Assembly (NCBI GenBank): GCA_022414725.1
Contig: CM039464.1
Span: 58,899,136 to 58,963,135, forward strand
Length of the DNA stretch: 64,000 nucleotides
Reading direction: 5' to 3'
Origin: Microglena sp. YARC
Lineage: Eukaryota; Chlorophyta; Chlorophyceae; Chlamydomonadales; Chlamydomonadaceae
The notes below the pieces were generated by a model, which saw only the letters and a program-made list of their open reading frames with translations, had not been told where the DNA came from and ran no database searches. Position 1 is the first letter of the stretch. Every line of letters starts with the position of its first letter. This document shows positions 43,450 through 54,240 of this stretch, one piece after another. Both the position numbers and the translations under genes were made by a program.

Positions 43450-44334
43450 TTTGCCCTTTCATCGGCTGTGACATTCGACGCCGGCAAGTCCGCTCGTGAT
43501 TCGCGGATGTTGACCATGACGTGGTTAGCGCCAGCCTTCAAAACCTTTGCCGCCTTGCGACCCGTAATGACTCGATCATCGGTTGACTTGCCCGATAGTG
43601 CCATGGTGAAGAAAGAATGAGCCGTTTCGTCCCGCTGCCTGTTAATAGGGGTTAAACAGCAGCCGTATCGTTTGAGCGACGTTGTCATGCGATCGTTGTC
43701 GAGAACGGCCCTTTCGTCGCGCATCCAGTCGGATCCGAGGATTAAATCTAATCCTCCAGGAAGTTTGTCGACGACATGGACAAACGCTTTGCCAACATAT
43801 CGTTGTATGTGGATAGGGAGCGTGGCCGTTCCTCGGATTTTGATAATCCCGTCGTTAGCGCAAGTGAATCCGTCGCGTTCGTTTTCCCAAGGGTAGATGT
43901 GCAAACCGAGATCATCAGCCGTTTGCTTTTCCATAAGGCAACCCGTCGCGCCCGAATATGCCAAAGTTAGCAATTGCTTTGCGCCAGATCGGGCGTTGAA
44001 AAGCTTATCGGGGGCTGTCGCGGAGTTGACTTCGTATACCCGATTGGCTCGCGTAGTGAGCATAGGGGAAGTGTTCGTATTTCGTTGTGCGTGATTGCGA
44101 CGGATGCACTTCGTTGACTGTCTGGCAGCGATTTGTTTTCCGCGAACTTTGGGATTTAATGCCTCCGACCACCAGTGTTGTTTTCGACGGGTTTCAACTG
44201 GACTGGGGATATGCTCCTTTGGTGCGGGGCCAAAGTATACTGCCTTGGTCGCGTCATTGATCGCTTGCCAATCCTTTTTGATTTGGACGGCTCACTCGGA
44301 GTCGGGAGGGTCATACCATACTTCGATTGCGACC
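43450..44334 (-). pseudogene. Chromo-B protease region
   Basis: The frame 44063-43185 contains LLTLAYSGATGCLMEKQTA, the position of the aspartic protease active site, followed by LILGSDWMRD, the conserved second part of retropepsin-like domains. The catalytic Asp of DSGA is Tyr here (TAT for GAT), so the enzyme would be inactive. Upstream to 44334 the frame continues, with one shift, as a linker (IKKDWQAINDATK). Confidence 0.75.
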
Positions 44335-45880
44335 TTATTCGAAGGTGACCCTTTTGAGCGGGGTTTCATATGGTGGTCGCACGATTGGTACTCCTTGAAT
44401 AACTCCATACCTACCTTGGAGGAGACTGGAGACATGTTTATCGTTACTTGCGTTTTTCGGTAGGATGAACATTCCGGATGTGTCGAAGGGTGCATCGTTT
44501 TTGCATTCCCAATAGTGTTCCAACACCGAAACAACGTCATCCGGAATGGGGTGCGCGTATATGAGCTCGTTGGCGATGGAGACTTGCATGCCAAACTCCG
44601 TAGAGAACTTCAAGAGACAAGGGGACGAAAAAGCATTAGTTGATGTTACATCAATAGTTGGGGTTAAGCCCAAGTTAGAAAATAGTTCCTCCTGAACTTG
44701 CAACAAGAGGTCCAGTGGCTCGACTACTACTATTTTATCGTCGCCAATTACACGATCAAGGCTCGTCAATACCTGACTGGCCGATTCCTATTCCCAAATC
44801 GGGATGGGACCGTTGCCGTCAAGGGCCCAGTCGGGACATGTCGTCTCATTGAGGGCAGGCCAGTTGGGCAAGTCCCGTGTGTGGCAGCGTCGGTCAGCAT
44901 TCAGCGATTGCGCACATGTCTTCATGTAGCGGAAACAGAAGAAGCAGCGAGCTCCGTTCTGCAGCCAGATGGTTTGCCCGACGCTGACCGAGTTGTTCAT
45001 GTGCATAGCGTTCTGAGGGTCTTGACCCGAAAAGTCAGGGGTCCGCGGCCCGACGGGCTGTGAACGGCCCCGACCAGCACCCTGTCCGTATCCTCCTCGA
45101 CCACCACGGCCCGCGCCGCGGCTAATAGAGCCTCTCCCGAGCGTGCGATCAGCACCTTGCAAACTGAGGACCTGCGACCTTGGCGATCCACCCAGCTTGG
45201 CGGTGTGTGTCGGCTGCGTCACACTACGTCCTCCACCACCTCGGCCAGCGGCCAGGTTGCGAGTACCGTTGGCCTCCAGTTTGGGGCTCTTGCCTGGGTG
45301 AGAGTTCATCTCCCCGCCGAAGGGATGTCCACAGACAGCTTCGCTGCGCGCTTTGCACAATGTCAGACAGGAGCCGTCGGAGGCTTCGCAGGTAGCGTCG
45401 TCGCAGGCAACGCAGGGGGCTCCGTCGGAGCACCCGCCTGACACTCGGGGAAAGGCCCGTTTTGCGCGGATGTAGCGAATGAATTGATTCGATGCGTATT
45501 TGTATTTTATCGTACCGATCAGGTGTCGTCAGGCTCGAGCCATCGTTCGAAAAGAGTGTATCTTTGCGACGGACCCATACCATCCCATTCCACCCATATA
45601 TTCGCGGATACAGAAGCTCGACCACTGTTACCTTGATCGCTCATTAACTCGCGAGATGTCATACGCTCTCGTATGTGAAGGAAATTGCTGTGTATTGGCT
45701 CTCTTGGTGGCGATTCTCGCGTTCCTGCCGAGTGCAGCCCCTCATTCCAAGATCGGTAGGAAGCATATACAGAGCTGAATGAGCTCGAACTGCGTAAATT
45801 AGAAATAGCATTCCTCGAAAACAAGGTTTGTGTGAAGGCCTGTCGCCTGTTTTGCGACTGCCCCTCCCGTTGCGACAACG
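44335..45880 (-). pseudogene. Chromo-B gag-like region
   Basis: Two segments in the same - frame (45444-44788 and 44785-44335) are separated by an in-frame TAG at 44788-44790. The first has an RG-rich part (SRGAGRGGRGGYGQGAGRG) and a Cys/His cluster (CFFCFRYMKTC) that may be nucleocapsid-like. The second has no recognised domain (PIPDDVVSVLEHYWECKND). A further frame to 45878 holds a possible N-terminal part. A standard retrotransposon Gag domain is not visible, so the assignment rests on position upstream of protease. Confidence 0.5.
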
Positions 45881-46560
45881 AACTGCTACTTCATTGCTTT
45901 GTGCGTGTGTCACAACAGGTACATCACGTGATTCGATGACGTGTCAGTTCCGTAGTAAATCTTCTAGGACATTATCACCAAGCCACGCCACCCGAAATTG
46001 CAGGTGTGATCTTTACACCTCCCTCCCTGACGGCGGCAGCTGAGCTGCCCCTCGGCGCCTCATCCCTGCAATAGTTGCGATCTTCCTTGGGGACTACTCG
46101 AACTCTTGTCAGCATTCTTAATCTCTGTCTTAGTCCTAACTATCAATTATATTCTGCAGCCCTCCAAGAAGTCGCAATTACGACGGCGAATTTATTCGCA
46201 CCTGCACAATGCCTCCCCTCCCCCTGTAGTTAAGTTGGGGGGTGGGGGCGAGAAAACTGAAGTCGTGCGGCGATTTCGCCCGTTTTAGAGCATAGGGTAC
46301 CCGAGGTTACCCATATTCCTCCTCCTCCTAAGTAGTAAACGTCCTCGCACCGTTCTCGCTACATATCCTCCACCTGTCCACTCCAAACAGTGATACGTAG
46401 CAACTACGCACGCACAGACGTACCTGTCGAACGACCAACGGACACCGAACCATGAAATCCATGATACTCCGAGGACCTACCAATGCGCGCGTGCAATCCC
46501 AAAGAACGGGCCGCACTCGTTCGGTTGGAGTGTGTGCATCCAGCAGCAAGTATGTTCTGA
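45881..46560. other. Unassigned region
   Basis: No gene or element end is recognised. Leftover Chromo-B leader is possible. Confidence 0.4.
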
Positions 46561-46569
46561 TCACCGGTA

Positions 46570-46995
46570 CGTCAGTGTGTGTGGGGGGAGGTCGGGGTTC
46601 AAGGTGGGGTGGTGATGGTGGTGGTCGATGTGTGTGCTTGTGTGTTTGTTTGTTTGTGCTTGTGTGTGTTTTGTTTGTGTGTGCTTGCATGTGTAAGGTG
46701 TTTGTGTGCGTGTGTGTGTGCGGTTTGTGTGTCAGTGTTTTTCTATTTATTCCGTCCGTGTCTGTGTTTGTGTATTTATTTTGTGTGTGTTTGCGGTTTG
46801 TGTATTTATGTTTTTGTGTGTATGCGGTATGTTTATTTGTGTTTGTGTATTTATGTTTGTGTGTGTATGTGTATGCAGTTTGTGTTTCTGTGTATTGGGT
46901 ACCTGAATGCACTTGCAGAAGGAACACTTACAAACACACGCAGACACACACATGGACTTACACACCAACACACACACACACCTTCCCCCCCCCCT
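46570..46995. repeat. TG/CA-rich microsatellite
   Basis: Imperfect (GTGTGTTT)-type repeat to about 46890, then CA-rich sequence to 46985 and a C run. The open frames over it are compositional. Confidence 0.9.
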
Positions 46996-47409
46996 GCTAG
47001 CCTCCTGATCAGTGCAATTAATAGCGTACGTTCTAATTGTGTAGCATGAAATCCCCTCTGAGCTTGATGACCCCGAGTTTCGAGCTAGCACGTTGACCCC
47101 CCCCTGCGGAATGAAGGAACAACGGTACGGAAACGAATATTTGGCAGCCAACAGCCCTACGAAGGGCGCCCGGCGCCCAAAACTGAAAGTCAGATTTTGA
47201 TCAGTGGCGTGAATCATTAGCCCTGCTATTTCGCAAGCCTTCATCGGCAATGATAAACAATAATCCCATAACTATCATATTTGTGGGGGGAGCAGCATGG
47301 TTGTGTAGGCAGGATAACAGGAAGCACAGACCCAGTACGCTGAAATGAAAGATCTAGCTCATGAAACCCTTAACGTTGATGAATCCTTGAACAACCCTAT
47401 TCCGTTTCG
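46996..47409. other. Unassigned interval
   Basis: No gene recognised. Confidence 0.4.
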
Positions 47410-47412
47410 ATG

Positions 47413-47475
47413 ATTGGCCCAATGGTAGGGCTCATTGAAATCAGAAGGTGCAGGGTTTGAATCCCTACAGGAGCG
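47413..47475 (+). ncRNA. tRNA-like segment, possible SINE head or tRNA pseudogene
   Basis: The A-box-like TGGCCCAATGG (47416-47426) and B-box-like GGTTTGAATCC (47455-47465) have tRNA-like spacing. A four-pair D stem (GCCC/GGGC) and a T stem with one mismatch can be drawn, but no good anticodon or acceptor stem. It is therefore more likely a tRNA-derived SINE promoter than a working tRNA. Confidence 0.35.
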
Positions 47476-47885
47476 ATTCAGTGTTTGCGGTCGCTGTCAA
47501 CCGCCACGGTAGCTTTGCCCAGGTAAAGTAGCAGCTCGTTCCCTACCATGTAAGACGGGTATCCCTTAATACCACGCCCTACTAAGCGTTATCATTACTT
47601 TGAAGAATTCTGTTGTCCAAACCCATGTGCTTACATTATGTATCGTAGCCAGGCCTCATATGAGAGTGGTGCAGTTTTAGTGTGTACTTGTATACACACT
47701 AGACTTAACGTTAATTAACTTTGATTACATTTAAATGAAATTTTCAAAAAATTATGCACTTTGCAGGCACTTTTTTACAGCCCTCAGAATGACATGGGAG
47801 TGGAGGTAGGGTGTTCCCTTACTAAATGCCAGTCCATTTATGCTATTGGGGTAGGGATCCACCCCATATTATGCCCAGGGCAGAG
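47476..47885. other. Unassigned interval
   Basis: It may include the body of a SINE if the tRNA-like segment is its head. No tail or duplication was found. Confidence 0.35.
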
Positions 47886-47906
47886 GGGGGGGGGGGGGTT
47901 GTCTAG

Positions 47907-47985
<79 letters not shown>
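47886..47985. repeat. Poly(G) then (TC)n microsatellite
   Basis: A 14-base G run at 47885-47898 is followed by about 38 TC units at 47909-47985. Confidence 0.95.
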
Positions 47986-47987
<2 letters not shown>

Positions 47988-48121
47988 TTCTTTTTCGTTC
48001 TGGTGCCTTGTGCTATTTGATGTTATACGATGGACCCACAATCCACGGGCACTACCTGCGACAAGTGCGGTAAACAATTGCTTTACGGCAACCACGGATA
48101 CTTAGAGCGCCATCAGAATTC

Positions 48122-48157
48122 CTTAAACCCTAAACCCTAATTGTCTAAACCCTACCC
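48122..48157. repeat. Interstitial plant-type telomere motif
   Basis: TTAAACCCTAAACCCTAA, then TCTAAACCCTACCC. That is two to three CCCTAAA units. Confidence 0.7.
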
Positions 48158-48810
48158 CCCCACACACATCACACCACCACCAAGCCCCACCAAACAATGT
48201 TACATTGATGATGATGTTTTTCTATGCTTCAAACATTCCCAATGGTCTCGAGACCAACCTCAATGGATAGGCCTTTGAAAACCCTGTCAAATGGGCCTAA
48301 TAAGACACCATAACACTAAGTGGTGGGTGAGTTAGTGGCTGTACAGTGGGTTCCGGAGCCGGGGGGGGGGGTCTACAGAAGGGTGCCTCATCACTTTTTT
48401 GTGATGGGATCTAGCACTTTTTTTCGCCTCCCCCCTGCAGAATTCTGATAATTTCGCTTGGGACGCGCCTTAATTCTAGTGTGTACTTCTGTACATGGCA
48501 GGGTTGTTCAGAACATATATTTTCACGTCTCATACGCAGACTTCATAGGGTCCATTACATTGCTATGTAGATTCCAGAATATGTAACCAATAAAGCTCAA
48601 AAGACTGTTAGCAGTTTGCGGGTTCCATCCTCAAGGCCGCGGAAAAAAATCAGACATGCAGTTCAATAATCGGATATATTTGATGGCTATATGTGATGGC
48701 TGCTCTATTCTCTATGAAAGTGCCCTTCCGTTTGTTTATACTCCTCGCCAGCGTGTAGATGCTTTTTGTTTAGTGCCCTTAAGGTTGTTGGACCTGCTTT
48801 GCTCCCTCGC
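48158..48810. other. Unassigned interval
   Basis: No gene seen. It includes a 10-G run near 48361. Confidence 0.4.
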
Positions 48811-49136
48811 CTCCCTCTCCCTCTCCCTCTCCCTCTCCCTCTCCCTCTCCCTCTCCCTCTCCCTCTCCCTCTCCCTCTCCCTCTCCCTCTCCCTCTCCCT
48901 CTCCCTCTCCCTCTCCCTCTCCCTCTCCCTCTCCCTCTCCCTCTCCCTCTCCCTCTCCCTCTCCCTCTCCCTCTCCCTCTCCCTCTCCCTCTCCCTCTCC
49001 CTCTCCCTCTCCCTCTCCCTCTCCCTCTCCCTCTCCCTCTCCCTCTCCCTCTCCCTCTCCCTCTCCCTCTCCCTCTCCCTCTCCCTCTCCCTCTCCCTCT
49101 CCCTCTCCCTCTCCCTCTCCCTCTCCCTCTCCCTCT
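48811..49136. repeat. (CTCCCT)n array, about 54 units
   Basis: Near-perfect hexamer repeat. Because the unit is six bases, all frames stay open and give artefactual Ser-Leu and Pro-Leu polymers. Confidence 0.98.
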
Positions 49137-49415
49137 ACCCCTACCCCTACCCCTACCCCTACCCCTACCCCTACCCCTACCCCTACCCCTACCCCTACCC
49201 CTACCCCTACCCCTACCCCTACCCCTACCCCTACCCCTACCCCTACCCTACCCCTACCCCTACCCCTACCCCTACCCCTACCCCTACCCCTACCCCTACC
49301 CCTACCCCTACCCCTCCCCTCCCCCCCCCTACCCCTACCCCTCCCCCTCCCCCTCCCCCTCTCTCTCCCCCTCCCTCTCCCTCTCCCTCTCCCTCTTCCT
49401 CCATCCCTCCCTCAG
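49137..49415. repeat. (CCCCTA)n array, about 30 units, with degenerate C-rich tail
   Basis: The unit changes from CTCCCT to CCCCTA at 49137. The array is near perfect to 49314 with one five-base unit near 49247, then degrades to CCCCCT and CTCCCT mixtures. The G strand (TAGGGG)n could form G-quadruplexes. Confidence 0.97.
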
Positions 49416-49489
49416 ACAGAAGCACAAGCAAGAGACAGAGGCAAGGGCATTGACAGTGACAGAGACAAGGGCATACGCATAAACTGTTG

Positions 49490-49595
49490 GTCATACACAT
49501 ACATTTCTGGACATTCACATACACTGTCGGGTATGCACATACACTGCCGGACATACACGTTCACTGTCAGACGTTCACATACACTGTTCGGGGTG
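49490..49595. repeat. Short tandem repeat, about 24 bp
   Basis: Four imperfect units of the form CACATACACTGYCGGRYAT. Confidence 0.75.
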
Positions 49596-49748
49596 GGGGT
49601 GGGCGTCGCATCAGGGGTGGGCATCGCATCAGGGGTTGAGAGGGGGGTGGGGCTGCCATCAGGGGTATGGCAGCCATCAAGGGTGGGGGGGATGCCATTA
49701 GGGGTGGGTGGGTGGTGGCGGGTGGGTGGTGTTGTGTTTGGTGTGTGT

Positions 49749-50077
49749 GGGGGTGGGGTGGGGTGGGGTGGGGGTGGGGTGGGGTGGGGTGGGGTGGGGT
49801 GGGGTGGGGTGGGGTGGGGTGGGGTGGGGTGGGGTGGGGTGGGTGGGGTGGGGTGGGGTGGGGTGGGGTGGGGTGGGGTGGGTGGGGTGGGGTGGGGTGG
49901 GGTGGGGTGGGTGGGGTGGGGTGGGGTGGGGTGGGGTGGGGTGGGGTGGGGTGGGTGGGGTGGGGTGGGGTGGGGTGGGGTGGGTGGGGTGGGGTGGGGT
50001 GGGGTGGGGTGGGGTGGGGTGGGGTGGGGTGGGGGGGTGGGGTGGGGGTGGGGGTGGGGGTGGGGGGGGGGGGGGGG
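49749..50077. repeat. (GGGGT)n array
   Basis: Pentamer repeat interrupted at intervals by four-base GGGT units (near 49841, 49880, 49908, 49952 and 49981), then a G-only end. Protein frames over it are artefacts. Confidence 0.97.
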
Positions 50078-50084
50078 CTTGTGA

Positions 50085-50530
50085 ATGCGTTGCAGACTAT
50101 ATGTAGAGTGCCCCCAGCACTTGCTGTTTGTACAATGCAGGCACCAACCTAATTATATAATATGTATACCTCCTAGGCAGCTGCTAGTTTATAGGTCTGC
50201 TATAAGTAAAGCTGTCCAGCTGAATTATTGATGTGCTCAGATTGCGGGCACCTGCCTAGTCTGCTGATCTGCAGGGTGCAAGTGCTGTGTTTAGATTGCA
50301 AGGTTGGCAGGCAATATGTAGAGCGGCTCCAGCACTTACTAACTGGACTTCGCAGGCGCCTTATTATATTATATGCATAGCCGCTAGGCAGCTGCTAGTC
50401 TAGTGGTCAGCTAAATGTAAAGCAGTTAAGCTGAATTAGTTATGTGCTCAGATTGCAGGCACTTGCCTAGTCTATTTATTTGCAGGGTTCAAGTACTTCG
50501 TTTAGATTGCACACGTGGCAGATGACATGT
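50085..50530. repeat. Two tandem copies of a 211-bp segment
   Basis: AGGCAGCTGCTAG recurs at 50175 and 50386, with ATGTGCTCAGATTGC and TTTAGATTGCA in both. Identity is moderate. Confidence 0.8.
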
Positions 50531-50995
50531 AGAACCAATGATATTATTGGTGCTTATGCCCAGAATAAATCATTTGACTATTTGAGTCACACTTGAATCT
50601 GGTTTGAATTGAAACATACAAAAAGGTAAGATGACCTTGAACTTGGTTATATGGCTACAGCCAGCAATTTGGCTGGCTGGATCTATGTACCGGTCTGGTT
50701 TATAAGCCCTAGCAAGTATGATACTCCTGTTTTGAATTGTAACATGGTTTTACAGAAAACTTGGGCAGACTACTTTGTGAACATGTAACGAGGAAATGTA
50801 ACAAAAACATGTAAGCAAAAAGATGATTTGCCAACTGAATTTCAGATCTAAACTTGAGAGAGTCAAAGCCATAGACCCCTTTGCCAAGTTAGTTTTGCCA
50901 TTCTTTTCTGAGACCCAGTTATAGGGGTAAAATAAAATTTGCCAATACTTAAATTTGCCAATACTTAATATTGCCATTACTTCCAGGAGTCTCCA
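50531..50995. mobile_element. 3' portion of a third TA-target family member
   Basis: Colinear with 30335-30715, sharing TTGAATCTGGTTTGAATT, GACCTTGAACTTGGTTA and GTACCGGTCTGG, with the same TTTGCCAA cluster at its right. The terminal CGCCTACGG motif is not recognisable at about 50990, and the left end is absent. Confidence 0.75.
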
Positions 50996-51430
50996 CATTG
51001 TATTCGTTACACGAGTCACCCATTTGAATCTGTATGTGTCATAAGTTTCTAGCATTCTATTTGTTACAAGAGTCGCCCGTATGAATGTATGTGTTTCACA
51101 AGTTTCCAGCATTGAATTCGTTATACAACCAAGCGTCCATGCCGTATCTAAAACTCATCTACAGATGTCTCCAGCATTGTATTCGTTACACGAGTCAGCC
51201 GTATATATAGATGATCTACAGAAGTCTCCAACATTGTATTCCTAACACAATTCACATGTATGAATCTATATGTTTCAGAAGTCTCCAGCATTGTATTCGT
51301 AACACAAACAAGCCGTATCTAGAAATGATATACAGATGTCTCCGACATTGTATTTGTTACACCAGTCAGCCGTATCTATAGATGATCTACAAAAGTCGCC
51401 GGCATTGTATCCGTTATATGAGTCACCCGT
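50996..51430. repeat. Diverged tandem repeat, about 60-68 bp units
   Basis: CTCCAGCATTGTATTCGTTAC-like blocks recur about seven times with GAGTCAGCCGTAT and GATGATCTACAGA blocks between. Confidence 0.8.
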
Positions 51431-52384
51431 ATGAATAATATGTTTTAGATTGAATTCTTTACCACAGACTTGAACTTGGCTACACCTTCACTGTCTTCGG
51501 TAGTAATACACAGTAATCAATCCAAATAAAAGCATACTTCTGAAATATATGTTAGATGCAATCTCTTCATACAATCATTCCGCATATATTTGACTTACCA
51601 CGCATATATAAAGAATAAGACTTATGTTCATGCATTGAAACGTAGTAATATTTGTATTTCCAGGTAGTTGTGGGCCAGTCTATTTTTATCAGATATTTGT
51701 CACTACCATACGAGCGGTTGACTGCTTATTGTATATAAACGCGATGGGCACAGCAAAGGAAGTCCTACACAGATAGTCTGCTAGACTTGGCCTGGCACGA
51801 AGGAATCTCAACAGCATGGCTTGAAGGAATCTCCCCACTTCTGCATCTGCTTCAGAACCCTGCGGGGCACACACCAGGGGCGGGGCACACTTCGTACCGG
51901 TCGGACCAAACGCCAGTGTCCGCTGGTACGCATTCAAACCAGCACCCATAGTGGCAGTTGGGTGTGCTGCTCATGCTGTGGTTGATGAACTATCTTGAAA
52001 ACTGTCCGAGAATGCTACTGGATTAAACAAAGTCTCTATTCAATCCTATGCCAATAGCGATTGGTTGTCAGAGAGGGCTCCCTGCGAAAATGCGCATCGC
52101 TCTGGTGTCCAACCTCCGATCCCCTACCTCCGAAAAATCGCATCGCCTGCCGCGACTCAGCTATCACAGCCTCCTTCACCTGGATCTTGATCTTACTTCG
52201 TTAGTCGTCTGCTGAAAACCCACCATGCCCATGCCTGTACTCTTGCCCATTCTCTTACTCAGTGAACCACCCCTCATCCACTTGGATTTCTTGCAGGCCA
52301 ACAATAACCCCCCAGAAGCTGGCACCTTAGGTTAGAGGCTTTCATTCTACCGTCTTCCATAGGTTCAGGTTAGGTTAGGTGCTC
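51431..52384. other. Unassigned interval
   Basis: Weak ORFs only (for example - 51949-51689, 86 codons). Nothing recognised. Confidence 0.4.
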
Positions 52385-52535
52385 CCTGACCTCCATTGCT
52401 CTCTAATGCATGCCCTGCTATGCTCATCACATCCCTGCCCCTTGCCATGCTCCCTGCCCTTCCTTGATTTCTAGCGCTTGCCCTGCTCTGCCCATCACCA
52501 TCCTGCCACTTGCCGTGCACCCTACCCTTCATTAC
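52385..52535. repeat. Inverted block related to the 71-bp minisatellite
   Basis: About two units (CATCCCTGCCCCTTGCCATG, CATCCTGCCACTTGCCGTG) are the complement of the degraded units at 9010-9170. Confidence 0.75.
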
Positions 52536-52539
52536 TGTT

Positions 52540-54040
52540 TGCAATGGTGCTGCATACTGCTCACCTGATAATTGTGGTGTTGCTTATTGTCTCGATGCTT
52601 GCAGCAGTGCTGCGTACTGCTTAATGCTTATTGTGGTGCTGCCTACTGTCATGCTGCTTGCAGTGGCGCTGCGTACTCCTCGATGCTTATTGTTGTGCTG
52701 CTTATTGTCTTGCTGCTTCCAGTAGTGCTGTGTACTGCCTTCCTGCTTATTGTGGTGTTGCTTATTTTCTCGATGCTTGCAGCGTTGCTGCATACTGGTA
52801 AATGCTTATTGTGGTGCTGCTTACTGTCATGCTGCTTGCAATGGTGCTGCGTACTCCTCGATGCTTATTGTTGTGCTGCTTACTGTCTTGCTGTTTCCAG
52901 TGGTGCTGTGTACTGCCTACCTGCTTATTGTGGTGTTGCTTATTTTCTCGATGCTTGCAGCGTTGTTGCATACTGCTAAAATATGATTGTGGGTCTGTTC
53001 ACTGTCGTGCTGCTTGCAATGGCGCTGCGTACTCCTTAATGCTTATTATTGTGCTGCTTACTGTCTTGCTGCTTGCAGTGGCGCTGTGTACTGCCTTCCT
53101 GCTAATTGTGGTGTTGCTTATTGTCTCGATGCTTGCAGAAGTGCTGCGTACTGCTTAATGCTTATTGTGGTGCTGCTTACTGTCATGCTGCTTGCAATGG
53201 CGCTGCGAACTCCTCGATGCTTATTGTTTTGCTGCTTACCGTCTTGCTGCTTCCAGTGGTGCTGTGTACTGCCTACCTGCTTATTGTGGTGTTGCTTATT
53301 GTCTCGAAGCTTACAGCTTTGCTGCATACTGCTAAATGCTTATTGTGGTGCTGCTTACTGTTGTGCTGCTTGCAATGGCGCTGCGTCTTCCTTCCTGTTT
53401 ATTGTTGTGTTGCCTACTGTTTAGCTGCTTACAGTGGTGCTGTGTAATGCCTTCCTGCTTATTGTGGTGTTGCTTATTTTCTCGATGCTTGCAGCAGTGC
53501 TGCGTACCGCTTATTGCTGATTGTGGTGCTGCTTGCTGTCGTGCAGCTTGAAATGGCGATGTGTACTGCTTAATGCTTATTTTGGTGCTGACCACTGTCT
53601 TGCTGCTTGCAATAGTGCTGTGTACTGCCTTCCTGCTTATTGTGGTGTGGCTTATTGTCTCGCTGCTTGCAGCAGTTCTGCGTACTGCTTACCTGCTTAT
53701 TGTGTTGTATCTTATTGTCATGTCGCTTGCAGCCGTGCTACGTGCTGCTTACAAGCTTATGCTGGTGCTGCCTACTGTCTTGCTGCTTGCAATGGTGCCA
53801 CTTAATTACTGCTCATCTGACTATTGTGGTGTTGCTTATTGTCTCGCTGCTTGCAGCGGTGCTGCGTACTGCTTACATGCTGATTGTGGTGTTGCTTACT
53901 GCCTCCCTGATTAATTTGTGCAGAGCAGCTTACTTCCTACCTGCTTATTGTTGTGCTGCCTACTGTCTTGCTACTTGCAATAGTGCTGTGTACTGCTTAC
54001 CCTATTAATTTGGTGTTGCTTATTGTCTCGATGCTTCCAC
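52540..54040. repeat. Satellite of 59/60-bp units with about 178-bp higher-order repeat
   Basis: ATGCTTATTGTGGTGCTGCT-type unit starts fall at 52624, 52683, 52743, 52802 and 52861. Three unit types alternate (TACTCCTCG, TACTGCCTNC and TTTTCTCGATGC forms), giving a repeat of 178-179 bp. There are about 25 units in 1.5 kb. Stop-poor units produce Cys/Leu-rich frames in several registers, which are not genes. Confidence 0.93.
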
Positions 54041-54240
54041 CGCTGCGTTCTGCTCTTACAACCTGACTCACTATCTGACTCACAGCCTGTCTAACAACCT
54101 GACTTACTATCTCTCTCTTATTTATTTGCAGGGACCTGTGCTCTTATCGCTGGCAGGAATATTGCCCCCTCTCAGTACAGGTGCGGCACATTTTGTGACG
54201 TTGCATAGCCAAGGGAATAATAACTTGATTAAATGGGCAA
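54041..54240. other. Spacer after the satellite
   Basis: No gene; some ACCTGACTNACTATCT repetition at 54060-54115. Confidence 0.4.

Larger units (their letters stand above)
39658..45880 (-). mobile_element. Chromo-B: chromovirus with 3' LTR, 5' LTR not found
   Basis: Read on -, gag-like sequence, protease, RT-RNase H, integrase and chromodomain are followed by a polypurine tract and the 3' LTR, in Gypsy order. Frameshifts and stops interrupt it. No LTR is visible on the 5' side up to about 47 kb, so that end is deleted or diverged. The 3' LTR directly abuts Chromo-A pol, consistent with insertion into Chromo-A followed by loss of the far side. Confidence 0.85.

Noticed and set aside
46328..47250. 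His/Thr-rich and Cys/Val-rich ORFs on both strands
   Set aside because: They are products of the TG/CA microsatellite.
48656..49482. Long frames of 238-265 codons over the hexamer arrays
   Set aside because: The repeat unit is six bases, so frames cannot close; the products are Ser-Leu, Pro-Leu and Pro-Tyr polymers.
49533..50152. Gly/Trp/Val-rich ORFs
   Set aside because: Three overlapping frames of the (GGGGT)n array; pure composition.
52510..54008. Cys-rich proteins of 70-145 residues in several registers
   Set aside because: Satellite units lack stops in multiple frames; no single frame is favoured.
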